Shown here: in pieces, positions 7,349 to 14,769 of the stretch | Numbering within the stretch: the first letter of the stretch is position 1 | Layout of the letters: each line of letters starts with the position of its first letter | Source: a virus | Virus record (IMG/VR): IMGVR_UViG_3300032753_000056 | Span: 1 to 45,657 of that record | DNA: 45,657 nucleotides | Direction: 5' to 3' (one strand) | Notes under the pieces: model-generated | Seen by the model: only the letters and a program-made list of their open reading frames with translations | Told to the model about the DNA's origin: nothing | The model's database searches: none | Position numbers and translations under genes: made by a program

Positions 7349-7644
7349 TCGTTTCTGTGGCATGTAGACTGATTGCTCCAGTAGATTTGGGTGCAGTAAA
7401 AGCAGGTGACGAACTCATCCTATCCATGCCGCGACCATGCAGGCACCATCACATTTTACATATGGTTCATGCGCTGGGATATGACACTATCATAGAACCC
7501 AAGAATCAGGGGTTCCTCACTGATATCGGCGAGTTTGTCGATAGACGAACCGCATTTAAGATCGCAACAGAAGCTAATCAGGTTCTTCCTCGTAAGCCCG
7601 GTGGCTATAACGGGGATGAATTGTTCTCAGAGGACTTGTGGTAA
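7345..7644 (+). CDS. Conserved phage hypothetical protein (99 aa)
   Basis: Recognisable as a widespread short phage family: SVACRL near the N-terminus, PCRHHHILHMV, then QGFLTDIGEFVDRRTAF.IA...QV and a terminal LFSEDLW. Conserved His and Arg residues suggest a binding role, but no activity is established. Starts inside the ligase stop (ATGA). Confidence 0.75.
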   Translation: MIVSVACRLIAPVDLGAVKAGDELILSMPRPCRHHHILHMVHALGYDTIIEPKNQGFLTDIGEFVDRRTAFKIATEANQVLPRKPGGYNGDELFSEDLW

Positions 7645-7656
7645 GATGGGACTTTA

Positions 7657-7836
7657 ATGACTAAGCAAACTATCGGTTATATTGTATGGTCTGAGTCTGG
7701 ACCTGTTCGTAATATTCGTTCAGAAGGACAATGGTTTCAGCGAAAAGAACCTATCAAGGTCTATAAGACAGAAGCCGTAGCCAAGCGTTATGGATCTGTT
7801 GTTAAGCCTGTTTATGTGGAAGTAGAAGAGGATTGA
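7657..7836 (+). CDS. Hypothetical small protein (59 aa)
   Basis: ATG 7657 (MTKQTIGYIVW) to TGA 7836. Basic, beta-rich, with an acidic C-terminal VEVEED. No family recognised; spaced normally between co-oriented neighbours. Confidence 0.6.
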   Translation: MTKQTIGYIVWSESGPVRNIRSEGQWFQRKEPIKVYKTEAVAKRYGSVVKPVYVEVEED

Positions 7837-7838
7837 TT

Positions 7839-8034
7839 ATGACTACATTTGGAATTATTTATGAAGAACCACCGCAACGATGTGAACAGTGTGATGTGAT
7901 TGCTGAGACACGTCCAATATGGACTCAATCACGAAGAAGTTTGTTTTGACTGTGCTATGAAGGACGAGGCGGTCACTGAAATGCGCATGAAAGAATATTT
8001 GACATTAGGCGGGGACGTTGAAGATGGAAGATGA
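7839..8034 (+). pseudogene. Frameshifted small zinc-ribbon protein
   Basis: ATG 7839 encodes ...RCEQCDVIAETRP, then runs out of frame and stops after 36 aa. In the +1 frame the sequence continues YGLNHEEVCFDCAMKDE...EDGR to TGA 8034. Joining the frames at CCAATATGG (one extra A relative to CCATATGG) restores a ~65-aa protein with paired CEQC and CFDC, a zinc ribbon. It is a real one-base insertion, a recoding site, or a sequence error. Confidence 0.6.
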
Positions 8035-8251
8035 AGAAGAAGTAGACTACGTTGCTCTCCAACAAATGGTTGGCAAACGATACCAATTTGAAGATGGCGA
8101 TAGCATTGAAATCGTACAAATCAAACGCAGAGAAACTGGTCCGTGGGTCACGTACCATGTTCACCAAGGACCCGGTATTCCTAGAAAGCTGCTAATGATG
8201 CTAGACGAATTTAAAGTAACATACGGACATCTGTTTGAAGAATTGCCGTAG
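8024..8251 (+). CDS. Conserved phage hypothetical protein (75 aa)
   Basis: ATG 8024 was chosen over a TTG at 8018. The pattern GKRYQFEDGDSIEIVQIKRRE...WVTYHVHQGPGIPRKLLM and the terminal YGHLFEELP make a compact SH3-like beta-barrel candidate common in phages. Overlaps the end of the frameshifted zinc-ribbon gene. Function unknown. Confidence 0.65.
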   Translation: MEDEEEVDYVALQQMVGKRYQFEDGDSIEIVQIKRRETGPWVTYHVHQGPGIPRKLLMMLDEFKVTYGHLFEELP

Positions 8252-8279
8252 TTACTGCATTATTTGAACTAAATACAGT

Positions 8280-9716
8280 ATGACTTTAATTAAAAGAATT
8301 TTTAGTTTTGCAACCGTAACACTTCTAGTTGCACTTTCTCTCGGTAGTATTGCTGCCTGGTACTCCATACAGGGCCTTGTGGCAATTTTCTCTGCGGCAG
8401 CATTGCCTATCATGATTATGGGCGGATCATTAGAATTCGCTAAGGTTGTCACCACGGTTTGGCTGCATCGATATTGGCATCGTGCTAAATGGCAGATGAA
8501 ACTTTATTTGGTCCCATCTGTAGTCGCCCTAGCATTTTTGACCAGCATGGGGATATATGGATATTTGGCAAAAGCACACAGCGACCAAAGCTTGGTAAGC
8601 GGAGACGTACAAGCAAAAATAGAAATATACGAACAAAAACTTCAAACATCAAAGGACACGATAGATGCTGACCGTAAAGCACTTAAACAACTCGATGAGG
8701 CAGTGGACCAAACGTTGGGTAGAACAACGGACGCGAAGGGCGCGGCAAGGGCGGTATCTTTACGTAGAAGTCAATCCGATGAGCGCAATCGTCTTGCCAA
8801 CGAAATTGAAACCGAACAGGCAAACAGTGCTAAACTTAATGAGCAAATGGCCCCGATTAAGGGCGCCGCGCGCAAGGTGGAGGCGGAAGTTGGGCCTATA
8901 AAATACATCGCCGCACTGATATACGGAGACAACCCTAGTAACGATTTACTAGAGCGTGCAGTGCGATGGGTTATAATTCTAATTGTATTTGTGTTTGACC
9001 CATTAGCGCTGATGCTAGTGCTTGCAGCACAAAGCAGTTACGAGTGGCTAGAAGAAGATAATAAACAACAAGATAGCCCAAAAGTCCTAGAGGAGGCACC
9101 AGAAGATGAATCAGAATCTATACAACCAGATGATGTTGACGTGGATGTTGAATTGGGAGACGATTTACCAAAAGAACATATTCCCGATGCAATTGAACAT
9201 GTTGAAGAATTGGAACCAGTTGAAGACGAACCTTCAGGAGCAGCAGAACCAATCACAGAACCAGACACTATCGAAGATGCTGAGCCAAGAATTTCCCCAG
9301 TTTTAGAGTCTGATATCAAAACTGAAAACGTGATGCTAGAAAAAAGTGAGGGCGTCTATTTAACATATGCCGGTAAATCTATTCCTAGTCATGCACTCAA
9401 AGAACTTAGAACTGACTTGTTCGCCGCTAAACCAGACGCCGAACAAGTTAATACTAACTTCGGAACGTCTTTTCCTAACTTTGCTAAAAAAGGCGATATC
9501 TTTGTTAGAGTGGATTCACTGCCAAATCGAGTCTTTAAGTTTGATAGCTTAAAGTGGATAGAGATTAATAAAGAACAAACTGACTCCTATCTATATGATA
9601 AAGAATACCTAAACTACCTTGTTACTAAAATTGAGAGGGGCGAGTACGACGTAGAATTGCTTTCTGAAAACGAGAAAGCAGAATTGGAACAATATCTACA
9701 ATCTAAAAAATCATAA
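8280..9716 (+). CDS. Membrane/coiled-coil protein with acidic linker (478 aa)
   Basis: Hydrophobic segments at ~11-33, ~38-58 and ~77-97 are followed by a long coiled coil (~103-200, with QAKIEIYEQKL and RRSQSDERNRLANEIE). Another membrane segment lies at ~225-250. A highly acidic, proline-containing linker (~260-350) and a C-terminal globular region close the protein. The layout (membrane bundle, coiled coil, acidic spacer) is seen in large phages but has no firm function. ATG 8280 lies four bases after ACTAAATA, a weak version of the late-promoter/leaderless pattern. Confidence 0.7.
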   Translation: MTLIKRIFSFATVTLLVALSLGSIAAWYSIQGLVAIFSAAALPIMIMGGSLEFAKVVTTVWLHRYWHRAKWQMKLYLVPSVVALAFLTSMGIYGYLAKAHSDQSLVSGDVQAKIEIYEQKLQTSKDTIDADRKALKQLDEAVDQTLGRTTDAKGAARAVSLRRSQSDERNRLANEIETEQANSAKLNEQMAPIKGAARKVEAEVGPIKYIAALIYGDNPSNDLLERAVRWVIILIVFVFDPLALMLVLAAQSSYEWLEEDNKQQDSPKVLEEAPEDESESIQPDDVDVDVELGDDLPKEHIPDAIEHVEELEPVEDEPSGAAEPITEPDTIEDAEPRISPVLESDIKTENVMLEKSEGVYLTYAGKSIPSHALKELRTDLFAAKPDAEQVNTNFGTSFPNFAKKGDIFVRVDSLPNRVFKFDSLKWIEINKEQTDSYLYDKEYLNYLVTKIERGEYDVELLSENEKAELEQYLQSKKS

Positions 9717-9753
9717 TTTCACACACACCGTTTCAGTAAGATAAGTAAATCAG

Positions 9754-10950
9754 ATGGTAGACACAAAATTAGATCATTGTTCCTTCTGTGGAACTCATAA
9801 AGACCAAGTAACAAAGCTTATCGTTAGTGAAGACGTAGCGATTTGTAGCGACTGTATAGACTTGTGCAATCAACTTATTGCATCTGGAAAATCCTCCTCA
9901 AGTATTAAACCTGATCAAACAGAGATTGATGCATATAGCATTAAGGAATATCTTGACCAGCATGTCATAGGTCAGGATGAAGCTAAGAAGGTTTTGTCGG
10001 TAGCGATTTCTAATCATTACAAGCGAATTAATAATCCACCTAAGGATTTAGAAATTCAAAAGGGAAACGTGCTACTGATTGGACCAACTGGTTCTGGTAA
10101 GACCCTTTTAGCTAAAACAGTAGCAAAATATCTGAACGTTCCTTTCGTGATTGCAGATGCTACTAACTTGACTGAGGCAGGGTACGTAGGCGAAGATGCC
10201 GAAACCATGATTGCAATGCTATTAGCTCTTGCAGATAACGATGTGAGCAAAGCAGAACGCGGGATAGTCTTTATTGACGAGATTGATAAAATCTCTCGCA
10301 AGAGTGAGAGTGCTAGCATTACCCGTGATGTTAGCGGAGAGGGCGTTCAACAAGCACTTTTGAAGTTGGTAGAGGGAACTAAATGCCGGGTAAGCCCGAT
10401 TGGCAAACGCAAGCATCCACAAGGTGAAATGATTGAAGTGGATACCAAAAATATTCTGTTTATTGCAGGTGGAGCCTTTGTCGGAATAGAAAACATAATC
10501 AAAAGTAGAACACAGGGATCGTCTATCGGGTTCGGCCCGGTGATGAAACCAAAAAATGACGCTGTTTGTTTATCATCTGTGAGTCCTGATGATTTAACAA
10601 AGTTTGGTATGATTCCAGAGTTTATCGGAAGATTTACTACTACTATAACCTTGCAGGATCTAACTTTAGATCAACTGGTTGCAGTGTTGACTACCATCAA
10701 AAACAGCTTTATTGAGCAATATCAATATCTGTTCGAACTTGATGGAATTGAACTCTCATTTACCGAAGATGCTATCGTGAAGACTGCGCAAAATTGTATA
10801 GATTTACATACGGGTGCTAGAGGCCTACACACGGAAATAGAACGTGTGCTAATGCAACATATGTTCCACATTCATAAGTATAAGGAATGCGGTATTAAAA
10901 CTATAACAATCGATGTAGATCAAATAACCAACCCTACACCACTAGTATAA
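9754..10950 (+). CDS. clpX: ClpX, AAA+ unfoldase of the ClpXP protease
   Basis: 398 aa, close to the ~420 of bacterial ClpX. The N-terminal zinc-binding domain has C9, C12, C31, C34. Walker A GPTGSGKT is at 110-117, pore loop GYVG at 143-146, Walker B FIDEID around D175/E176, then the classic TRDVSGEGVQQALLKL. RKH pore loop 219-221; sensor-2 GARG near 352. The ClpP-docking IGF tripeptide is retained (258-260). It should therefore recognise tagged substrates, unfold them and dock on ClpP. The same cluster holds Hsp20, ClpS and ClpP. Host-derived in origin (inference), but kept under selection, since every motif is intact. Confidence 0.96.
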   Translation: MVDTKLDHCSFCGTHKDQVTKLIVSEDVAICSDCIDLCNQLIASGKSSSSIKPDQTEIDAYSIKEYLDQHVIGQDEAKKVLSVAISNHYKRINNPPKDLEIQKGNVLLIGPTGSGKTLLAKTVAKYLNVPFVIADATNLTEAGYVGEDAETMIAMLLALADNDVSKAERGIVFIDEIDKISRKSESASITRDVSGEGVQQALLKLVEGTKCRVSPIGKRKHPQGEMIEVDTKNILFIAGGAFVGIENIIKSRTQGSSIGFGPVMKPKNDAVCLSSVSPDDLTKFGMIPEFIGRFTTTITLQDLTLDQLVAVLTTIKNSFIEQYQYLFELDGIELSFTEDAIVKTAQNCIDLHTGARGLHTEIERVLMQHMFHIHKYKECGIKTITIDVDQITNPTPLV

Positions 10951-10987
10951 TACCCAAAATACTAGAATTTTTACGAATTTATAGTAG

Positions 10988-10995
10988 TATAAATA
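10988..10995 (+). promoter_or_regulatory. T4-late-type promoter TATAAATA
   Basis: Exact TATAAATA 61 bases before the hsp20 start. A 9-bp inverted repeat (10997-11005 with 11018-11026) begins at the expected transcription start, so the hsp20 leader would carry a 5' hairpin. Confidence 0.6.
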
Positions 10996-11055
10996 CTATT
11001 GTAGATGCTCAATGAGGTCTACAATAATAGTCTTGCTTAATAAAGGAGATAAAAC

Positions 11056-11505
11056 ATGACTAATGAACTAACCCTTCGTGCCTTCGACATTCCATCAATT
11101 CATAAATTTGCAGTAGGTTTTGACAGCGTTTTTAATGAATTGAGTAGAGCACATTTTCTGCAATCTAATGTCAATTATCCACCATTTAATGTAGTACAAC
11201 ATTCTGACGATAGATTCAGCATCGAACTTGCTGTGGCCGGATTTAACGAAGGAGATATCGATGTTACTTTGGAAAAAAACGTTCTAACTATTCAAGGTAA
11301 ACAAGCAGTAGAAGACAATCTAAATGGACCTGTGTATCTACATCGCGGTATTTCGGCCCGCAGTTTTACTCGTTCGTTCACTTTAGCAGAACATGTTGAG
11401 GTTGAAGGAGCTGACGTTAATAACGGCATTCTAACTATTGATCTTGAGCGCAAGGTTCCTGAGGAACAAAAACCCAAAACCATTGCGGTTTCATATAAAA
11501 AGTAA
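11056..11505 (+). CDS. Small heat-shock protein (Hsp20/IbpA-like)
   Basis: 149 aa. The alpha-crystallin domain is clear: YPPFNVVQHSDDRFSIELAVAGF, then IDVTLEKNVLTIQG, GPVYLHRGISARSFTRSFTLAEHVEV and the IxI-like tail after NNGILTIDLERKVPEE. This closely follows the IbpA/IbpB pattern. It holds unfolding proteins in a refoldable state without ATP. AAAGGAG precedes the ATG. Hsp20 genes are known from T4-like marine phages; here it sits between clpX and clpS, suggesting a coordinated chaperone-protease set. Confidence 0.93.
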   Translation: MTNELTLRAFDIPSIHKFAVGFDSVFNELSRAHFLQSNVNYPPFNVVQHSDDRFSIELAVAGFNEGDIDVTLEKNVLTIQGKQAVEDNLNGPVYLHRGISARSFTRSFTLAEHVEVEGADVNNGILTIDLERKVPEEQKPKTIAVSYKK

Positions 11506-11513
11506 TATAAATA
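11506..11513 (+). promoter_or_regulatory. T4-late-type promoter TATAAATA
   Basis: Begins three bases after the hsp20 stop codon. The predicted start (~11519) falls on the 5' arm of the 12-bp hairpin at 11517-11545. Confidence 0.6.
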
Positions 11514-11516
11514 ATA

Positions 11517-11545
11517 GTGCTTGCAGCCGATGTGGCTGCAAGCAC
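11517..11545 (+). promoter_or_regulatory. Perfect 12-bp hairpin between hsp20 and clpS
   Basis: GTGCTTGCAGCC (11517-11528) pairs without mismatch with 11534-11545 across a GATGT loop. No U-tract follows, so it is not a standard terminator. It could stabilise the 5' end of the clpS mRNA, block exonucleases at the hsp20 3' end, or be a processing site. Confidence 0.7.
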
Positions 11546-11564
11546 ACTATCAAGGATTAATAAA

Positions 11565-11873
11565 ATGGCAAATGCAGAAATCAAAAGCAAAATTAAGCCT
11601 AACGTAGCTCTTAAGGAGCCGCCACTATACAAGATTATCTACATCAATGATAATCATACTTCTATGGAATTCGTGATTAGTTCTCTCGTTGAGTACTTTA
11701 ATTACAATCCAGACACTGCATCAGTCATTACTGTTGATATTCATGAGCAAGGTAGCGCGGTGGTTGCTGTTCTGCCATATGAAATCGCCGAACAGAAAGG
11801 AATTGAAGTCACGCTTGATGCCCGTGCACAAGGATATCCTCTACAAGTGAAGGTAGAAGCAGAATCAAACTAA
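11565..11873 (+). CDS. clpS: ClpS-like N-degron adaptor
   Basis: 102 aa; ATG 11565 was chosen because AAGGA precedes it and the longer GTG frame would include the hairpin. The ClpS core is clear: PPLYKIIYINDNHTSMEFV, then VDIHEQGSAVVAVLPYEIAE and YPLQVKVE. Residues that bind the alpha-amino group and side chain of N-end-rule substrates are kept (N28, D29, T32, M34, H60). In bacteria ClpS delivers N-degron substrates to ClpA, not ClpX. No ClpA is in this window, so it may act on host ClpAP or be adapted to the phage ClpX (inference). Its end overlaps a convergent gene by nine bases. Confidence 0.9.
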   Translation: MANAEIKSKIKPNVALKEPPLYKIIYINDNHTSMEFVISSLVEYFNYNPDTASVITVDIHEQGSAVVAVLPYEIAEQKGIEVTLDARAQGYPLQVKVEAESN

Positions 11874-12563
11874 TACTGTGATTCGCTTAGCCCAATAGGG
11901 CGACTTTTTAATGTATGGATTATTAATGTAGTTGATGTTACTAACTACAGTATCAGACCCCTTATCGTAGGTGCCAAATACCCAATGTGTTACTTTGTGT
12001 TCGGTATCACTATCCAAAGAAACATTTAGTGGTATTTGGTCTTCTACGACATTGGGTCCTTCACCGAAATATAGATTTGGATTAGGTACTGCGTTAGACA
12101 CTACGATTATTTTCTTAACATCTAGGTGTTTTTGCAATTTACCGATAGCTTTGTGTAGATATGTAATATCTTCGTGTCTTGCTGCTGCCGGTAAAAGATT
12201 CTCTAGTGTAAGAGCATCGCTAACGTTACTCCATCCATTTATGCCTACAATAGCAATACCGTCAATAATTACAACGTGCTGATGAAGCATACAGACTTTA
12301 GGTAGACTTTGTGAAATAGACATTAGCTCTTCGGTTCTAGAAACAATATCAATGGCTGTTTCGTATTCTAATATACCTGGAGTATAGAATACTCCTTGAT
12401 AGAATCTACCCAAATGTGCTAATGTTTGAAGGACTGTCATTATGTCAGAACTGACATTACCTGCAACTATACAATAAAGGCTGGTTGCCTTACCTTCCCA
12501 ATTAAAACTGTCATGGGAAGATAGATTAAGGTCACTGATTACATCAAAGCCTATGTCTTGCAT
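11865..12563 (-). CDS. Degenerate metallophosphoesterase-fold protein (232 aa)
   Basis: The order of calcineurin-like phosphoesterase motifs is present, but metal ligands are substituted. D-x-H is SDLNL (N13 for His); GD is AGN (N36 for Asp); GNHE is G63-I-L-E; the SH motif is VSNAVP (N157 for His); GHxH is FGTYD (T198, D200). Only D11 survives. Frame and spacing are otherwise intact, so this looks like a maintained pseudoenzyme rather than a decaying gene. It lies on the opposite strand within the Clp cluster, convergent with clpS. It may serve as a structural or binding protein. Confidence 0.75.
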   Translation of the reverse strand: MQDIGFDVISDLNLSSHDSFNWEGKATSLYCIVAGNVSSDIMTVLQTLAHLGRFYQGVFYTPGILEYETAIDIVSRTEELMSISQSLPKVCMLHQHVVIIDGIAIVGINGWSNVSDALTLENLLPAAARHEDITYLHKAIGKLQKHLDVKKIIVVSNAVPNPNLYFGEGPNVVEDQIPLNVSLDSDTEHKVTHWVFGTYDKGSDTVVSNINYINNPYIKKSPYWAKRITVLV

Positions 12564-12569
12564 GTATAA

Positions 12570-12953
12570 TTATTTTGCAACATCTAGCTTAGGCTTACGT
12601 GGAGTGCCGGCCTTCTTCACTACGGATTCAGCTTCATTAACTACTACATTTTCGACTTGCTTAGCAGCGGCCTTAATACGAGGAGATGCCTTCTTTAAGG
12701 CTACTTCAACTACATCTTCAACCTTTTCAGCAACTTCTTGGACTTCCGGTGCATATTGTTTAACAGCCACTTCAACATTTGCAGCAACTGCCTCAGCCTG
12801 CGGCGCATATTTTTCAATAACTGCTTCTACTTTGGCTGCCTCGCTAGTAACTGTTTCGGTAACCTGTGTTATAGACTTGTTATTCTTTTTGTAATAAAAA
12901 TAAACAACTGTAGCTACTGCTGCAACTACGATTATTCCTAATAGAAATACCAT
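12570..12953 (-). CDS. Membrane-anchored coiled-coil protein (127 aa)
   Basis: ATG at 12953 has AGGAGAAT upstream, so the longer in-frame start at 13004 is rejected. Residues 1-20 are one hydrophobic segment (MVFLLGIIVVAAVATVVYFYY) followed by KKNNK. Then come two near-repeats (KYAPQAEAVAANVE and QYAPEVQEVAEKVE) in an Ala/Val/Glu-rich helix, ending with a basic tail. Predicted to sit in the inner membrane with a long cytoplasmic helix. Shares the minus-strand unit with the degenerate phosphoesterase. Confidence 0.7.
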   Translation of the reverse strand: MVFLLGIIVVAAVATVVYFYYKKNNKSITQVTETVTSEAAKVEAVIEKYAPQAEAVAANVEVAVKQYAPEVQEVAEKVEDVVEVALKKASPRIKAAAKQVENVVVNEAESVVKKAGTPRKPKLDVAK

Positions 12954-12985
12954 AAAATATTCTCCTATTTGTTGGTCTTCAAGTG

Positions 12986-12993
12986 TATTTATG
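12986..12993 (-). promoter_or_regulatory. Late-type promoter CATAAATA (minus strand)
   Basis: CATAAATA reads toward the minus-strand gene starting at 12953, with the predicted start near 12980 and a normal ribosome binding site in the leader. Confidence 0.5.
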
Positions 12994-13029
12994 ATGACTA
13001 CCATAGGACTAAACTAATAAAGAGAAAAT

Positions 13030-13971
13030 ATGACTATTACCCGTATCAAAAATCAAATGCTAGATTTAATAAATAACACTACCGATTTATGTGTATTGAC
13101 CAATTCACTTAAGGTTCTTGAGCACGGCGATATTCGCAATCGAGCGTTAAATGTCCTAAAAACTAATCCTACTGCTGCTGCTTTTGCAGATCAAATAGCA
13201 AACACTATAATTAGCATTGATGTTCCGGTCATCGAGAAAAATGATTTCTTGAACAGATATCCTAAAGGTGTCTTAGATGTATCTTTACTACTAGACAAGA
13301 ATCCACACACCTTTAGGGAGTTAGTTGGCTCAGGCTTTTCTGCTATCTTATACAAGGAGTTGTGTATTTCTTTGGTGTCACAGGGTGTTGGGCCCGGAGA
13401 GGTTGCTATTGCAGCTATGAATCCTACCATCCGATGGAACGGACAAGTTCCTGGTGGCGGTGATATCGTAGTCGGCGGTATCTGCGTTGAAGTTAAGACT
13501 AAGATTAAATCTGGCGGACGATGGTTAAATACACGCAAGGCTAACATGAACATGCCGGCTATAAAACATGCTATTGAAGGCCAGAGCGGGAGTTCGATAC
13601 CAGATAGATTATCTATCTCCGATTGGATTTATATCTATCGACCTAAGATACCTACTACTAATTTACCTGACGTATGTAAAACAATAGCTACTGGATTATT
13701 CACTGCTACAGATACTAATGCATTTGAAACGGCATTAGTGACCGGTGACAAAGAAACTATTTTAGACGAGCTTCTACGAGCAGGATATAACAACTACAAA
13801 ACCCTATCTAAGTTTGATGGAATATTGATGATAGATGTTCCAAAAGAAAAAGCACAGTATTTCACCACCTACGAAGAAATGAAGGGTAAAATTAAGGTCG
13901 AGTGCGCATATCTGTATGCACCCGAAAGTGAAGCGATGCCTAAGGTTTCGTTAAGTATTCCAAATTGGTAG
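13030..13971 (+). CDS. PD-(D/E)XK-like nuclease-fold protein (313 aa)
   Basis: Residues 121-165 read GPGEVAIAAMNP...PGGGDIVVGGICVEVKTK...GGR. This gives E124, D145, E154 and K156 in the D-(x)n-E-x-K arrangement of PD-(D/E)XK phosphodiesterases, with an upstream helix glutamate. The rest is helical and unassigned. It could be a DNA nuclease for host-DNA breakdown, repair or packaging. The catalytic residues look complete, but the specific family cannot be named. Followed directly by clpP. Confidence 0.65.
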   Translation: MTITRIKNQMLDLINNTTDLCVLTNSLKVLEHGDIRNRALNVLKTNPTAAAFADQIANTIISIDVPVIEKNDFLNRYPKGVLDVSLLLDKNPHTFRELVGSGFSAILYKELCISLVSQGVGPGEVAIAAMNPTIRWNGQVPGGGDIVVGGICVEVKTKIKSGGRWLNTRKANMNMPAIKHAIEGQSGSSIPDRLSISDWIYIYRPKIPTTNLPDVCKTIATGLFTATDTNAFETALVTGDKETILDELLRAGYNNYKTLSKFDGILMIDVPKEKAQYFTTYEEMKGKIKVECAYLYAPESEAMPKVSLSIPNW

Positions 13972-14039
13972 CCGAAACATTTGCTTTTCACTGCCTGCTT
14001 ATATAACATAAATCTATAAACTCAAACAAAGGATATTAA

Positions 14040-14630
14040 ATGAGTCTCGTTCCAATCGTACTTGAACAAACCAGCCGTGGCGAAAGAAGTTATGACATTT
14101 ATTCGCGCCTTCTCAGAGACAGAGTGATTCTTTTGGAGGGTGAAGTTCATGATCAAATGGCTAACCTTATCGTAGCGCAATTGCTCTACCTAGAATCCGA
14201 AGATTCTTCTGCTGACATTTCGCTCTATATAAACTCGCCAGGTGGCTCCGTTACTGCTGGCATGGCGATCTACGATGCTATTCAGTTCATCAAGCCTGAT
14301 GTTTCCACTATCGTGATGGGACAGGCCTGCTCGATGGGATCATTGCTTGCTCAGGCAGGTGCAGCTGGAAAGCGATTTATGCTTCCGAACGCTCGTCACA
14401 TGATTCACCAACCATCTGGTGGCGCCCGCGGAATGCAAAGTGATATCGAGATTTCTTACAAGGAGATCACCTATCTCAAGAAGCGTTTGACTGAAATCTA
14501 CGTCGAACATAACTCTGCCGGAAAGACGTATGCAGATTTTGAGCGTGACATGGACCGCGATAAGTTTATGTCTGCCCAAGAAGCTTTGGAATACGGGCTT
14601 ATCGATAAGATCGTCACTAAGCGCGACTAG
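14040..14630 (+). CDS. clpP: ClpP serine protease subunit
   Basis: 196 aa, the full size of bacterial ClpP. Catalytic triad S98 (GQACSMGS), H123 (MIHQP) and D172 ([10 protein letters not shown]) are all present. Also the oxyanion glycine loop (INSPGGSV) and the handle helix. The N-terminal [22 protein letters not shown] matches mature ClpP with little propeptide. It should assemble into the tetradecameric barrel fed by ClpX. This is close to cellular ClpP, unlike the divergent S14 prohead proteases of phages, and no scaffold or capsid gene is adjacent. The UAG stop is followed by an in-frame open extension (separate entry). Confidence 0.95.
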   Translation: MSLVPIVLEQTSRGERSYDIYSRLLRDRVILLEGEVHDQMANLIVAQLLYLESEDSSADISLYINSPGGSVTAGMAIYDAIQFIKPDVSTIVMGQACSMGSLLAQAGAAGKRFMLPNARHMIHQPSGGARGMQSDIEISYKEITYLKKRLTEIYVEHNSAGKTYADFERDMDRDKFMSAQEALEYGLIDKIVTKRD

Positions 14631-14768
14631 CAGGTTGATAATCCTGATTTTCCTAATCACCTAAAGACTAGCGAGAAGAACGAACTGTTCTACGATCCGC
14701 TGTCCGCTTTGGTCGTGGAGATTTGGTTCAGCAAGGGTACTAATAGTTATCTGTTTAGGATCTATTGA
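14631..14768 (+). other. Open frame continuing from the clpP stop codon
   Basis: After UAG 14628-14630 the same frame stays open for 45 codons to TGA 14768 and looks protein-like (VDNPDFPNHLKTSEKNELF, then SALVVEIWFSKG). It contains no ATG or GTG near its start. It is either a read-through C-terminal extension of ClpP or the 3' remnant of a gene displaced by clpP. Confidence 0.45.
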
Positions 14769-14769
14769 A

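Noticed and set aside
9038-9319. Serine-rich minus-strand frame in the membrane/coiled-coil gene
   Set aside because: Antisense of the acidic Glu/Asp-rich linker, which always reads as Ser-rich in reverse.
8280-9716. Tape-measure or holin function for the 478-aa membrane protein
   Set aside because: Size and coiled coil could suggest it, but the acidic linker and four separated membrane segments do not fit either class.
14040-14630. ClpP as a prohead protease
   Set aside because: The sequence is close to cellular ClpP with full N-terminal loop and triad, clpX is nearby, and no capsid or scaffold gene adjoins.
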